A DNA stretch of 6,317 bases from Chloroflexota bacterium (GCA_023380955.1 JAMCTB010000172.1:1-6317), one strand, 5' to 3'; positions 1 through 5,976 are shown, numbered from the stretch's first letter. Numbers and translations are program-made. Notes: generated from the letters alone by a model not told the origin.

Positions 1-26
1 TCCTCACCAGCAGTCAAAGAAGGCGA

Positions 27-306
27 CCCCTCGCCACGGCGAGAGTGCCGCAGGCATCTTGGCGGGAGGCGAGTCGTCTGCCGAAGGCGGACTCGCCTAC
101 GGCGAGCCGTGGCGACCTCTCCGCGCGCGGAGAGGTCTCCGAAGGTCCGTAGCGGAGCCCGCCTCAGGCGGGCACCGCAGGTCTCCGAAGGCGACTCGCC
201 TTTGGCGAGATACCCTTCGGGCACGACTCGTCTACCAGAGGCGGCCTGCCCGCCGGAGGCGGGACTTCGTCCTTTGGCGGGCCGTGGCGAGGGGTGGCCG
301 AAGGCC
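27..306. repeat. Mosaic of short GC-rich palindromes (non-coding)
   Basis: This stretch is packed with short perfect inverted repeats, most with a 2- to 3-nt centre. They are CTCGCC/GGCGAG at 30-43, 92-106 and 195-209; GCCCGCC/GGCGGGC at 157-173; CCCGCC/GGCGGG at 249-263; GGCC/GGCC around GAA at 296-306; and a longer hairpin 68-75/90-97 that encloses a nested GCC-GAA-GGC. Direct repeats also occur: GGTCTCCGAAGG at 134-145 and 180-191, CCGTGGCGA at 107-115 and 282-290, and a diverged 20-mer at 71-90 and 225-244 (16 of 20 identical). The open frames across it have no recognisable protein and a composition dictated by the repeats, so I treat it as non-coding. It resembles REP-like or small palindromic element clusters. 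Whether it acts as mRNA structure, a protein binding site or just spreading small repeats cannot be told from here. Confidence 0.75.
114..137. repeat. Perfect 24-nt palindrome
   Basis: The arms 114-125 (GACCTCTCCGCG) and 126-137 (CGCGGAGAGGTC) are exact reverse complements with no spacer. It is the longest perfect palindrome in the mosaic. It lies far from any gene start and has no T-tract, so it is neither a convincing terminator nor an obvious operator. Confidence 0.8.
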
Positions 307-402
307 GGAGGTGAGGTCAACTGCCGCTGGCAAGGCAACCGAAGCGCCGTCTGATTCGTGGCTGGCGACTTTGAAAAGGCCCTACAGCCGCGCTCCCGCA
401 CC

Positions 403-431
403 TTGACGGTACCATAACGCGCTGCTACACT
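403..431 (+). promoter_or_regulatory. Sigma70 promoter of the Ldh2-type dehydrogenase
   Basis: TTGACG (403-408) and TACACT (426-431) are separated by exactly 17 bases and match 5/6 and 4/6 of the sigma70 consensus. Transcription would start near 438, giving a leader of about 70 nt before the ATG at 510. The promoter sits just downstream of the palindrome mosaic, so the mosaic is probably upstream of the transcript and not part of it. Confidence 0.6.
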
Positions 432-509
432 TCCCGCGACCAGTGAAGCATCGTCGCGCTGGCTTCCCCGGCCGGGATGGCCCAACACACTACAGAGGAG
501 GTACAAGCA

Positions 510-1556
510 ATGGCGAACACCCGCTCGGTGCGACCCGATTTGCTGGAGGACTGCATTGCTCAAATCTTTGCCGGATACGGCCTGCCCAAGAACGACGCCG
601 CGACGGTGGCGAATACCCTGGTGCAGGCCGACCTGCGGGGTGTGCATTCTCACGGGGCGATGCGGGTTGCCACGTACGTTAGAGGCATCAAAGAGGGGCG
701 GATTAACCCCAAGCCCAGCATCAAGGTGGTCAAGGACGCGGGGCCGAATGCCGTGGTGGACGGCAACGGCGGGATGGGCCAGGTAGTGGCCCACTTCGCC
801 ACCAGGCTGGCCATTGATAAGGCCAAAGAGCACGGGGCGGGCAACGTGACGGCCCGCGGCAGCCGCCACTGCGGGGCGATGGCCTACTACGCGATGATGA
901 TGGCCGCTGAAGATTGCATCGGCTTCGCCACCACCAATGCCGGCATCAATATGGCGCCGTGGGGTGGCATCAAGAAACTTGTGGGCAACAATCCGTTCGC
1001 GGTAGCGGTGCCCGCCGGCCAGCCCTGGCCGATGGTCCTGGATATGGCGACCAGTGTGGCAGCCGGCGGCAAGGTAGATATGGCAGCCATCCGCAAGCAG
1101 AAGCTTCCCCTCGGCTGGGCCCTTGACGCCAACGGCAAGCCCACGGATGACCCCGAAGTAGCCCGGAGGGAAGGCTCGCTGGTGCCGGTGGGCGGGCCCA
1201 AGGGCTACGGCATGGCCGTGATGCTGGACGTGCTGACCGGCGTTCTGTCGGCCGGCCGCTTCGGCGCCGGCCTCGGCGAAGGACCGGGCGTCAGCGCGCA
1301 CTTCTTCCAGGCCCTGCGGGTCGACACCTTCCTGCCCCTCTCCGAATTCCAGGCGGAGATGAGCCAGCTCATCGATCAAATCCACGCCGTCCCGCTGGCG
1401 GCGGGCGTCGAGCGCGTCTACCTGCCCGGCGAAATCGAGTACGGCCTCACGGCGGACCGGATGAAGAACGGCATCCCCACCGAGGTGCCCATCCTGGACC
1501 AGTTGGAGCAATTCGCCAACGAGATAGGTGCCACCACCAAGCCCTCGATGTGGTAG
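510..1556 (+). CDS. Ldh2-family malate/L-lactate-type dehydrogenase
   Basis: This is a complete 348-aa member of the Ldh2/YlbC/AllD family (COG2055). These are cytoplasmic NAD(P)-dependent oxidoreductases with their own fold that interconvert 2-hydroxy and 2-keto acids (malate, lactate, sulfolactate, ureidoglycolate and others). Visible family motifs, in order, are RGVHSHG at 43-49 (H48 is the expected catalytic histidine), GSRHCG at 117-122, GNNPFAVAVP at 159-168, LDMATS at 177-182 followed by GGKV, LPLGWALDANGKPTDDP at 199-215, and GGPKGYGMA at 228-236. The conserved C-terminal HFFQAL and LPGEIEY segments are also present. Length is normal for the family. I chose ATG 510 because AGGAGGT at 496-502 lies 7 bases upstream; the in-frame ATG at 477 lacks such a site and adds 11 non-family residues. 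The substrate cannot be assigned, and no neighbour suggests one. It appears to be a single-gene unit with its own promoter and a downstream hairpin. Confidence 0.93.
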   Translation: MANTRSVRPDLLEDCIAQIFAGYGLPKNDAATVANTLVQADLRGVHSHGAMRVATYVRGIKEGRINPKPSIKVVKDAGPNAVVDGNGGMGQVVAHFATRLAIDKAKEHGAGNVTARGSRHCGAMAYYAMMMAAEDCIGFATTNAGINMAPWGGIKKLVGNNPFAVAVPAGQPWPMVLDMATSVAAGGKVDMAAIRKQKLPLGWALDANGKPTDDPEVARREGSLVPVGGPKGYGMAVMLDVLTGVLSAGRFGAGLGEGPGVSAHFFQALRVDTFLPLSEFQAEMSQLIDQIHAVPLAAGVERVYLPGEIEYGLTADRMKNGIPTEVPILDQLEQFANEIGATTKPSMW

Positions 1557-1571
1557 GAGCCCGGCAGGGCT

Positions 1572-1601
1572 GGCGCCCGCAGACCAGAAGCTGCGGGCGC
1601 C
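1572..1601 (+). terminator. Hairpin after the dehydrogenase, probable terminator
   Basis: A perfect 11-bp stem, GGCGCCCGCAG (1572-1582) with CTGCGGGCGCC (1591-1601), closes an 8-nt loop 15 bases after the dehydrogenase stop codon. There is no U-tract after it (CTCAAACG follows), so it could stop transcription only weakly or could instead stabilise the 3' end of the mRNA. Confidence 0.5.
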
Positions 1602-1761
1602 TCAAACGTCCGGGCCGTCCCCTTCAACCTACGGCCCATTTGTAGTAGGGTCTTTTCGTTCTTCTACGTCACTGTCCTAAAGTGCTTTGGGTCCGACAAC
1701 CACAGAGTTACCATATCCTGGCGGCCACCACCTCGGATGAGAGGTGTGGCATACCCGCCGG

Positions 1762-1795
1762 AACCCTGCGCGGGTTCCGGAACCCGCGCAGGGTT
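1762..1795. repeat. Perfect 34-nt palindrome between transcription units
   Basis: The arm 1762-1776 is the exact reverse complement of 1781-1795, and the central CCGG is itself palindromic, so all 34 bases form one uninterrupted palindrome. On the + strand the right arm ends GGGTTTGTTC, a short T-rich tail, so it could be a second, weak terminator insulating glgP from the dehydrogenase. It could equally be a protein binding site or a small mobile palindrome. The surrounding 1602-1826 holds no gene that I can support. Confidence 0.6.
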
Positions 1796-1826
1796 TGTTC
1801 AAACCTCACTCACCGAGCCCTTCTTT

Positions 1827-1859
1827 CATATCAGACCCTGCATTTGTAGAAGTGATATG
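1827..1859. promoter_or_regulatory. Inverted repeat upstream of the glgP promoter, possible operator
   Basis: CATATCA at 1827-1833 and TGATATG at 1853-1859 are exact inverted 7-mers 19 bases apart. They end 20 bases before the TG of the extended -10, so a regulator bound there would sit over and upstream of the -35 position. The arms are short and AT-rich, so chance is a real alternative. Confidence 0.25.
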
Positions 1860-1878
1860 TGGGATGGCACGTTAAGCA

Positions 1879-1887
1879 TGATACAAT
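1879..1887 (+). promoter_or_regulatory. Extended -10 promoter for glgP
   Basis: TGATACAAT contains the TGN extension followed by TACAAT (1882-1887), which matches 5/6 of the -10 consensus. No good -35 lies 16-18 bases upstream, as is usual for extended -10 promoters. The start site would be near 1894, leaving a leader of about 100 nt before the ATG at 1993. Confidence 0.5.
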
Positions 1888-1992
1888 GAATGACGACAGG
1901 TAAACGCGCCTCCACGTCCCGTGACAGCATACGTTGTGCTGGCTTCAGTCCGTGGACAGAGACGAGCTTTTTCGCTGAAGACGGAGACTGAG

Positions 1993-3864
1993 ATGAAGCC
2001 GATTCGTACCTTCGCCGTCATTCCCTCGCTGCCCCCGTCATTAGAGCGCCTGCGGCCCCTGGCCTGCAACCTGCGCTGGGCGTGGAACCACGCTACCATC
2101 GAGCTCTTTCGCCGGCTGGACAGCGATCTGTGGGAGACCAGCGGCCATAATCCGGTTCTGATGCTGGGGGCCATCGAACAGGCACAGCTCGAAGCTGCCG
2201 CAACAGACGAGGGATTCCTTGCCCAGTTCGAGGGTGTTGCCCGCGACTTGGAGGCTTACGTGAGCGCCCGGTCGACCTGGTTCAGCCGTGCCCACGGGGC
2301 CAGCCCCGGCCCCCTCGTCGCCTATTTTTCCCCTGAGTTCGGCCTAACGGAATGTTTGTCTATATTTGCCGGCGGCCTCGGCATCCTGGCCGGCGACCTT
2401 TTGAAGTCGTCCAGCGACCTCGGCGTCCCGCTGGTGGGCGTCGGCCTTCTATACCAGCAGGGATACTTCCGGCAGTACCTCAACGACGCGGGCTGGCAGC
2501 AGGAGGCCTACGAGAACAACGACTTCCACAACCTGCCGCTCTGCCTTGAGCATGGGCCCGACGGCGTGCCATTAACCGTTAAGGTCCCTTATCCTGGGCG
2601 TCAGGTTGTAGCCCAGGTGTGGCGGGCACAGGTGGGGCGCATTCCCCTCTATCTCCTCGATACGAACCTGTCTGAAAACAGCCCCCAGGACCGGGATATC
2701 ACCGACCAGTTGTACGGCGGTGACCAGGATATGCGCATTAAACAAGAGATTATGCTCGGCATCGGCGGCTGCCGTGCCCTGGCTGCCGTTGGTATCGAGC
2801 CAATCGTCTATCATCTGAACGAGGGCCACGCCGCGTTCGCGGGCCTGGAGCGGATACGATGGCTGATGCGAGCCCAGGGACTCTCGTTCGCTGCAGCACG
2901 GGATGCCGCCTCGGCCAGCACGATTTTCACCACGCACACTTCTGTGCCTGCTGGCCTCGACCGCTTCGCGTCAGACCTCGTGAACCGCTATTTCGCAGAC
3001 TATGCCCGCGAGCTGGGCTTATCGGAGGGAGAATTCCTGGCCCTCGGACGGGAGAACCCCAACGACGGCGACGAGACCTTCGGCATGACCGTCCTGGCCC
3101 TCCACCTGGCGTCCCACCGCAACGGGGTCAGCCAGTTGCATAGCCAGATCACCAAAAAGATGTGGCAGTCCATCTGGCCGGGCGTGCCACGTGACGAGAT
3201 ACCTATCGGCTATGTGAACAACGGAGTACACTTCCGCTCCTGGATTTCCCTTGAGATGAACGACCTTTACAACCGGTATCTAGGTCCGCGATGGGCCGAG
3301 GAGCCAGCCGACGAGACGGTCTGGCGGCGGGTGGAGCGGGTCCCAGCCGAGGAGCTTTGGCGCACCCACGAGCGCCGGCGGGAGCGGCTGGTGGCCTTCA
3401 CTCGCCGGCGCCTTCGAAGCCAGTTGGAGGAAAGAGGGGCGCCATTGGCCGAGATCGAGGCTGCCGACGAGGTTCTGGACCCAGGAGCGCTCACGATCGG
3501 CTTCGCTCGCCGCTTTGCCGCTTATAAGCGGGCCACCCTGTTGCTCCAGGACCCCGAGCGGCTGAAACGCATCCTCAATAACCCCAGCCGCCCGGTACAA
3601 ATCATTTTCTCCGGCAAAGCCCATCCTCAGGACCAGGCGGGCAAAGACCTGATCCGTCAGATCGCCGGACTGTGCCGTCAGGATGGTTTCCGCCGAAAAC
3701 TGGCGTTCATCGAAAACTACGATCTGGCCGTTGCCCGCTATATGGTGCAGGGCGCCGACGTCTGGCTGAATACGCCGCGCCGCCCGCTGGAGGCCAGCGG
3801 CACCAGCGGCATGAAGGCGGCGGCCAACGGGGTCCTGAACCTGAGCACCCTCGACGGCTGGTGA
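1993..3864 (+). CDS. glgP: Alpha-glucan phosphorylase GlgP, N-terminal 623 codons, ended by premature TGA
   Basis: Glycosyltransferase family 35 phosphorylase of the GlgP/DUF3417 type. The family releases glucose-1-phosphate from glycogen or maltodextrin using pyridoxal phosphate, in the cytoplasm. Residues 1-100 are the DUF3417-like N-terminus (NLRWAW at 26-31, RRLDSDLWE at 40-48). Then come YFSPEFGL (111-118), FAGGLGILAGD (125-135), SDLGVPLVGVGLLYQQGYF (141-159), HLNEGHAAF (274-282), TTHTSVPAG (313-321, H315 being the expected active-site histidine), GYVNNGVH (406-413), GFARRFAAYKRA (503-514), FSGKAHPQD (539-547) and EASGTSGMKAAANG (600-613), with K608 the expected PLP lysine. ATG 1993 is chosen because GGAG at 1983-1986 precedes it and the family begins at this point; the GTG at 1921 has no Shine-Dalgarno and adds 24 unrelated residues. 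The family usually runs to about 850 residues. This reading stops at 623 only because of the TGA at 3862-3864, after which the same frame continues to 4584. The truncated protein would lack the C-terminal 239 residues and is probably inactive by itself. Confidence 0.93.
   Translation: MKPIRTFAVIPSLPPSLERLRPLACNLRWAWNHATIELFRRLDSDLWETSGHNPVLMLGAIEQAQLEAAATDEGFLAQFEGVARDLEAYVSARSTWFSRAHGASPGPLVAYFSPEFGLTECLSIFAGGLGILAGDLLKSSSDLGVPLVGVGLLYQQGYFRQYLNDAGWQQEAYENNDFHNLPLCLEHGPDGVPLTVKVPYPGRQVVAQVWRAQVGRIPLYLLDTNLSENSPQDRDITDQLYGGDQDMRIKQEIMLGIGGCRALAAVGIEPIVYHLNEGHAAFAGLERIRWLMRAQGLSFAAARDAASASTIFTTHTSVPAGLDRFASDLVNRYFADYARELGLSEGEFLALGRENPNDGDETFGMTVLALHLASHRNGVSQLHSQITKKMWQSIWPGVPRDEIPIGYVNNGVHFRSWISLEMNDLYNRYLGPRWAEEPADETVWRRVERVPAEELWRTHERRRERLVAFTRRRLRSQLEERGAPLAEIEAADEVLDPGALTIGFARRFAAYKRATLLLQDPERLKRILNNPSRPVQIIFSGKAHPQDQAGKDLIRQIAGLCRQDGFRRKLAFIENYDLAVARYMVQGADVWLNTPRRPLEASGTSGMKAAANGVLNLSTLDGW
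3862..3864 (+). other. In-frame TGA interrupting glgP at codon 624
   Basis: The family motif at this point is LDGWW. Here the codons read CTC GAC GGC TGG TGA, so TGA sits exactly where the second, conserved tryptophan (TGG) belongs. The downstream codons stay in frame and give GWRW, then GWAIGRGE, as the family expects. One G-to-A change explains everything. Candidates are a sequencing or assembly error, a recent nonsense mutation, or UGA readthrough, which by near-cognate tRNA-Trp would restore the normal residue. Confidence 0.9.
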
Positions 3865-4584
3865 GGATGGCGGTGGCGGACCCACGACGCCAGGTCGGAG
3901 TTCATCGGATGGGCCATCGGGCGGGGCGAGACCTACGACGCTCCGTCCGAGCAAGACCGCGTGGAGGCGGAGGCCCTGTACCAGCTATTGGAGGAAGATG
4001 TGGCACCCACTTTCTACGACCGAGGCCCCGATGGGCTGCCTCGCCAATGGATCGCGCGTATGAAGACCTCCATTGCCTCCTTGAACCACTCGTTCAACAC
4101 CCATCGAATGGTACGGCAGTACGTAGAGGACTACTACCTGCCGGCGGCGGACAGCTACCGGCATCTCACCGAAGAGAGCGGAGCGCGAGCGAAGGCACTG
4201 GCCGATTGGAAGGCACGCATCAGAGACGGGTGGTCGCAGATCCGTATCGCGGGGGTGGATACCTCTCCACTCGAAGAGCTCCACATCGGCAGCACGTTCC
4301 AGGTGCGTGCGCGCGTTTATCTGGGAGACCTCGCGCCGGATGATGTGAGTGTGGAGCTGTATATGGGGCAGGTAGACCCTGCCGGCGAGCTCACCGACGC
4401 TGGCCCTACGCCGTTGCGAGTTGTCGGACAGGACAGCGAACGATACTACTTGTACGAGGTTGAGGCAGCGCCCCGTCACAAGAGCGGACTGCAGGGCTAC
4501 ACGATGCGCGTCCTTCCCCGGCATCCCGACCTCGTCAATCCCTTCCTGCCGGGCCTTATCGTGTGGGCAGGCTCGGAGAGCTGA
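3865..4584 (+). pseudogene. glgP: C-terminal part of GlgP, same frame, beyond the TGA
   Basis: These 239 codons continue the glgP frame and complete a protein of about 863 residues, the normal size of the family. Recognisable parts are GWAIGRGETYD (3919-3951, the segment around the start of the C-terminal helices), EQDRVEAEALYQLLEEDVAP, FYDR, the helical SLNHSFNTHRMVRQYVEDYY segment, and a C-terminal beta-rich module (VRARVYLGDLAPDDVSVELY, then GYTMRVLPRHPDL, ending VWAGSES). There is no Shine-Dalgarno before the only early in-frame start, GTG 3961, and starting there would cut through a conserved region, so I do not regard this as a separate gene. Its lack of further stops or frameshifts means the interruption is recent, artificial, or bypassed by readthrough. 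The natural stop of the gene is also a TGA (4582-4584). Confidence 0.85.
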
Positions 4585-4718
4585 CGAGATGCCCTCCGAC
4601 GCCGCGATGGCCGGCCGGGCTTGCGCCCGCGCATCCGTCAGAGTCGACGCCCACGCAAGGACCGTTCGACCATCCGTGTCGCCCGGCGAGCAGTGCTGTG
4701 GCCTGGTCCGGCATTAAC

Positions 4719-4746
4719 TTGACAGGAATACAGTGTAGCGTATAAT
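4719..4746 (+). promoter_or_regulatory. Perfect-hexamer sigma70 promoter for the secreted repeat protein
   Basis: TTGACA (4719-4724) and TATAAT (4741-4746) both match the consensus 6/6, with a 16-base spacer. Transcription would begin near 4753, giving a leader of about 70 nt. Such a promoter predicts strong, constitutive expression. The preceding bases 4585-4718 hold no supported gene; the weak CGGGC/GCCCG hairpin at 4616-4629 has no T-tract. Confidence 0.8.
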
Positions 4747-4824
4747 AAAAGTGGAGCCGATGCTGCTCACCACCCCCCAAAATGACAGCACCGGCCAGAA
4801 TTACCTCAGGGAGGGACTGGGACT

Positions 4825-5805
4825 ATGCCGTTACGTGCAGTGATAGTGGCCTTCCTCGTTGGGGCGATGCTCCTTGCGGTATCGCCGGTCTTTGCGGCAC
4901 CACCAGGGGGGACCGGGCCAGGAGACGCCGTCCCCCTGGTTGGAACTCAGTCAGGTACGCTCGCCACAGGCGCGGATTTCTGGTACACGTTCTTCGATTC
5001 GGGGACCAGTTCGCCGCTGGGAGTGACCCTCAACTACTCCCCGTCGGACATCGACACTGCCCCCGACAAAAACCCAATGGTCAGCTTCGATGTCTGGGAC
5101 TACGAGAAGGTGGGACTGGACCTTATCTTGACCCAGATCGGAAGAGGCACAATAAGCAACCAGCCGATGGGCGTGAAGTACTGGGCTGGTGGCTCCAATG
5201 TAGCCCGGACCTACTACGTCAGGGTGTTCAACAATGCTCCAGCCACAATCAGCTACGCTATCGCCTTCACCGGCGCTACTTTTCCCCCGCCAACGCTGCA
5301 GATCGCCCCGTCCGCCCCAGCGGCCCCGGTGCCGGCACCCGTTCCTCCCGCACCGCCAGCGCCTCCTCCAGCGCCCTTGCCCACAGGCACCGGCACCAGC
5401 ATGGACAACGCCATTCCCATCACCGGGGTGATGACCGGCACCATCGCCACTCAGCACGTGTGGTACACCTTCTTCTACACCGGCAGTAATCTCGATGAGG
5501 GCCTTGTGCTGGACTTTGCGCCCGCGACTGTTGAAGACCCAATGCTTAATCAGAACTTCGTCGCTTTCAATGTGTGGACGAACGTCTGCAACATCACTCC
5601 AGGCAGCGGATGCCAGCAGATGGTCGTCGGCGCCGGCACCCGGTCCGGGCAGCCCGGCGGCGTCAAGTACTGGAGGCACAGCGGCGGAGAGGGCCGCACC
5701 TACTTCATCGAGGTCTTCAACAACTCCGGCCAGACTGTGGGGTACGCTCTGGCCCTGACCGGCGACTTGTATCCCCCTCCCGGGTTGCCTGTGCCGTTGC
5801 CGTAG
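4825..5805 (+). CDS. Secreted protein with two tandem copies of a beta-rich domain
   Basis: A 326-aa protein with a classical Sec signal peptide: R4, a hydrophobic core at 5-20, and a likely cleavage after PVFA (24) or FAA (25). No lipobox, LPXTG or C-terminal membrane anchor is visible, so the product should be released. The mature part consists of two homologous domains, about 28-156 and 188-319, joined by a Pro/Ala-rich linker (157-187). Matching landmarks are WYTFF (53-57; 213-217), SFDVW/AFNVW (87-91; 247-251), QPMGVKYW/QPGGVKYW (113-120; 276-283), RTYYVRVFNN/RTYFIEVFNN (128-137; 291-300), SYAIAFTG/GYALALTG (143-150; 306-313) and a closing FPPP/YPPP. The pattern resembles bacterial pre-peptidase C-terminal (PPC-like) beta-sandwich modules, which suggests binding or adhesion and not catalysis; this is inference. 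C255 and C263 are the only cysteines and may form a disulfide. GGGAGGG at 4809-4815 precedes ATG 4825 at good spacing. Confidence 0.88.
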   Translation: MPLRAVIVAFLVGAMLLAVSPVFAAPPGGTGPGDAVPLVGTQSGTLATGADFWYTFFDSGTSSPLGVTLNYSPSDIDTAPDKNPMVSFDVWDYEKVGLDLILTQIGRGTISNQPMGVKYWAGGSNVARTYYVRVFNNAPATISYAIAFTGATFPPPTLQIAPSAPAAPVPAPVPPAPPAPPPAPLPTGTGTSMDNAIPITGVMTGTIATQHVWYTFFYTGSNLDEGLVLDFAPATVEDPMLNQNFVAFNVWTNVCNITPGSGCQQMVVGAGTRSGQPGGVKYWRHSGGEGRTYFIEVFNNSGQTVGYALALTGDLYPPPGLPVPLP

Positions 5806-5850
5806 GCAAGCCGACACATGCCAGGCCAAGCCCTGGCGTGGGTCGAGGAC

Positions 5851-5893
5851 GAGGCCGGGCAGGCGATGCAAGGGTCTTCTGCCCGGCCTCTTT
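5851..5893 (+). terminator. Rho-independent terminator of the secreted protein gene
   Basis: A perfect 12-bp GC-rich stem, GAGGCCGGGCAG (5851-5862) with CTGCCCGGCCTC (5879-5890), encloses a 16-nt loop and is followed by TTTATG. It lies 45 bases after the stop codon. A second, smaller hairpin, GCCAGG/CCTGGC (5820-5837), precedes it. The T-tract is short, but stem strength and position make this the best terminator in the window. Confidence 0.75.
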
Positions 5894-5976
5894 ATGTCGA
5901 GTGAGCACCTTGCGCGCAGCCTGACCGCTGGGAAGACGTCGGCCGGCGGTCAAGGGCCGTGGGGGCGCACGCCGCC

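Noticed and set aside
1..310. CRISPR array
   Set aside because: The repeats are short, unequally spaced palindromes with no constant repeat-spacer period and no cas genes nearby.
59..406. 115-aa + strand open frame across the palindrome mosaic
   Set aside because: Its residues simply mirror GC-rich repeats read in frame, there is no Shine-Dalgarno, and no domain is recognisable.
477..509. Upstream ATG as start of the dehydrogenase
   Set aside because: No ribosome binding site precedes it, it adds non-family residues, and AGGAGGT is ideally placed for ATG 510.
1921..1992. GTG 1921 as start of glgP
   Set aside because: The added 24 residues match nothing in the family and no Shine-Dalgarno is present; ATG 1993 has one.
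3862..3891. Selenocysteine at the glgP TGA
   Set aside because: Family members have Trp there, not Cys; it is not a redox site; and the loop after the TGA (CGGAC) lacks the GGU-type apical motif of known bacterial SECIS elements.
3280..3954. 224-aa minus-strand open frame opposite glgP
   Set aside because: It is antisense to strongly conserved phosphorylase codons; long antisense frames are common in GC-rich DNA.
3961..4584. Separate gene starting at GTG 3961
   Set aside because: It lacks a Shine-Dalgarno and begins inside the conserved phosphorylase C-terminal part; codons 3865-3960 in the same frame are also conserved.
3862..4584. Genome-wide reassignment of TGA to Trp
   Set aside because: glgP itself ends with TGA at its expected C-terminus, tryptophans elsewhere in the window are TGG, and no other gene has internal TGA.
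4782..5489. 235-aa + strand open frame overlapping the secreted protein
   Set aside because: It is a frame-shifted shadow; the frame from 4825 has the signal peptide, the internal duplication and the ribosome binding site.
4951..5871. 306-aa minus-strand open frame opposite the secreted protein
   Set aside because: It is antisense to clearly structured coding repeats and would start inside the terminator hairpin; its glycine/arginine-rich sequence has no recognisable domain.
5922..5952. TGACCGC/GCGGTCA hairpin as terminator of the minus-strand small gene
   Set aside because: The stem is only 7 bp with a 17-nt loop and no T-tract on the minus strand.
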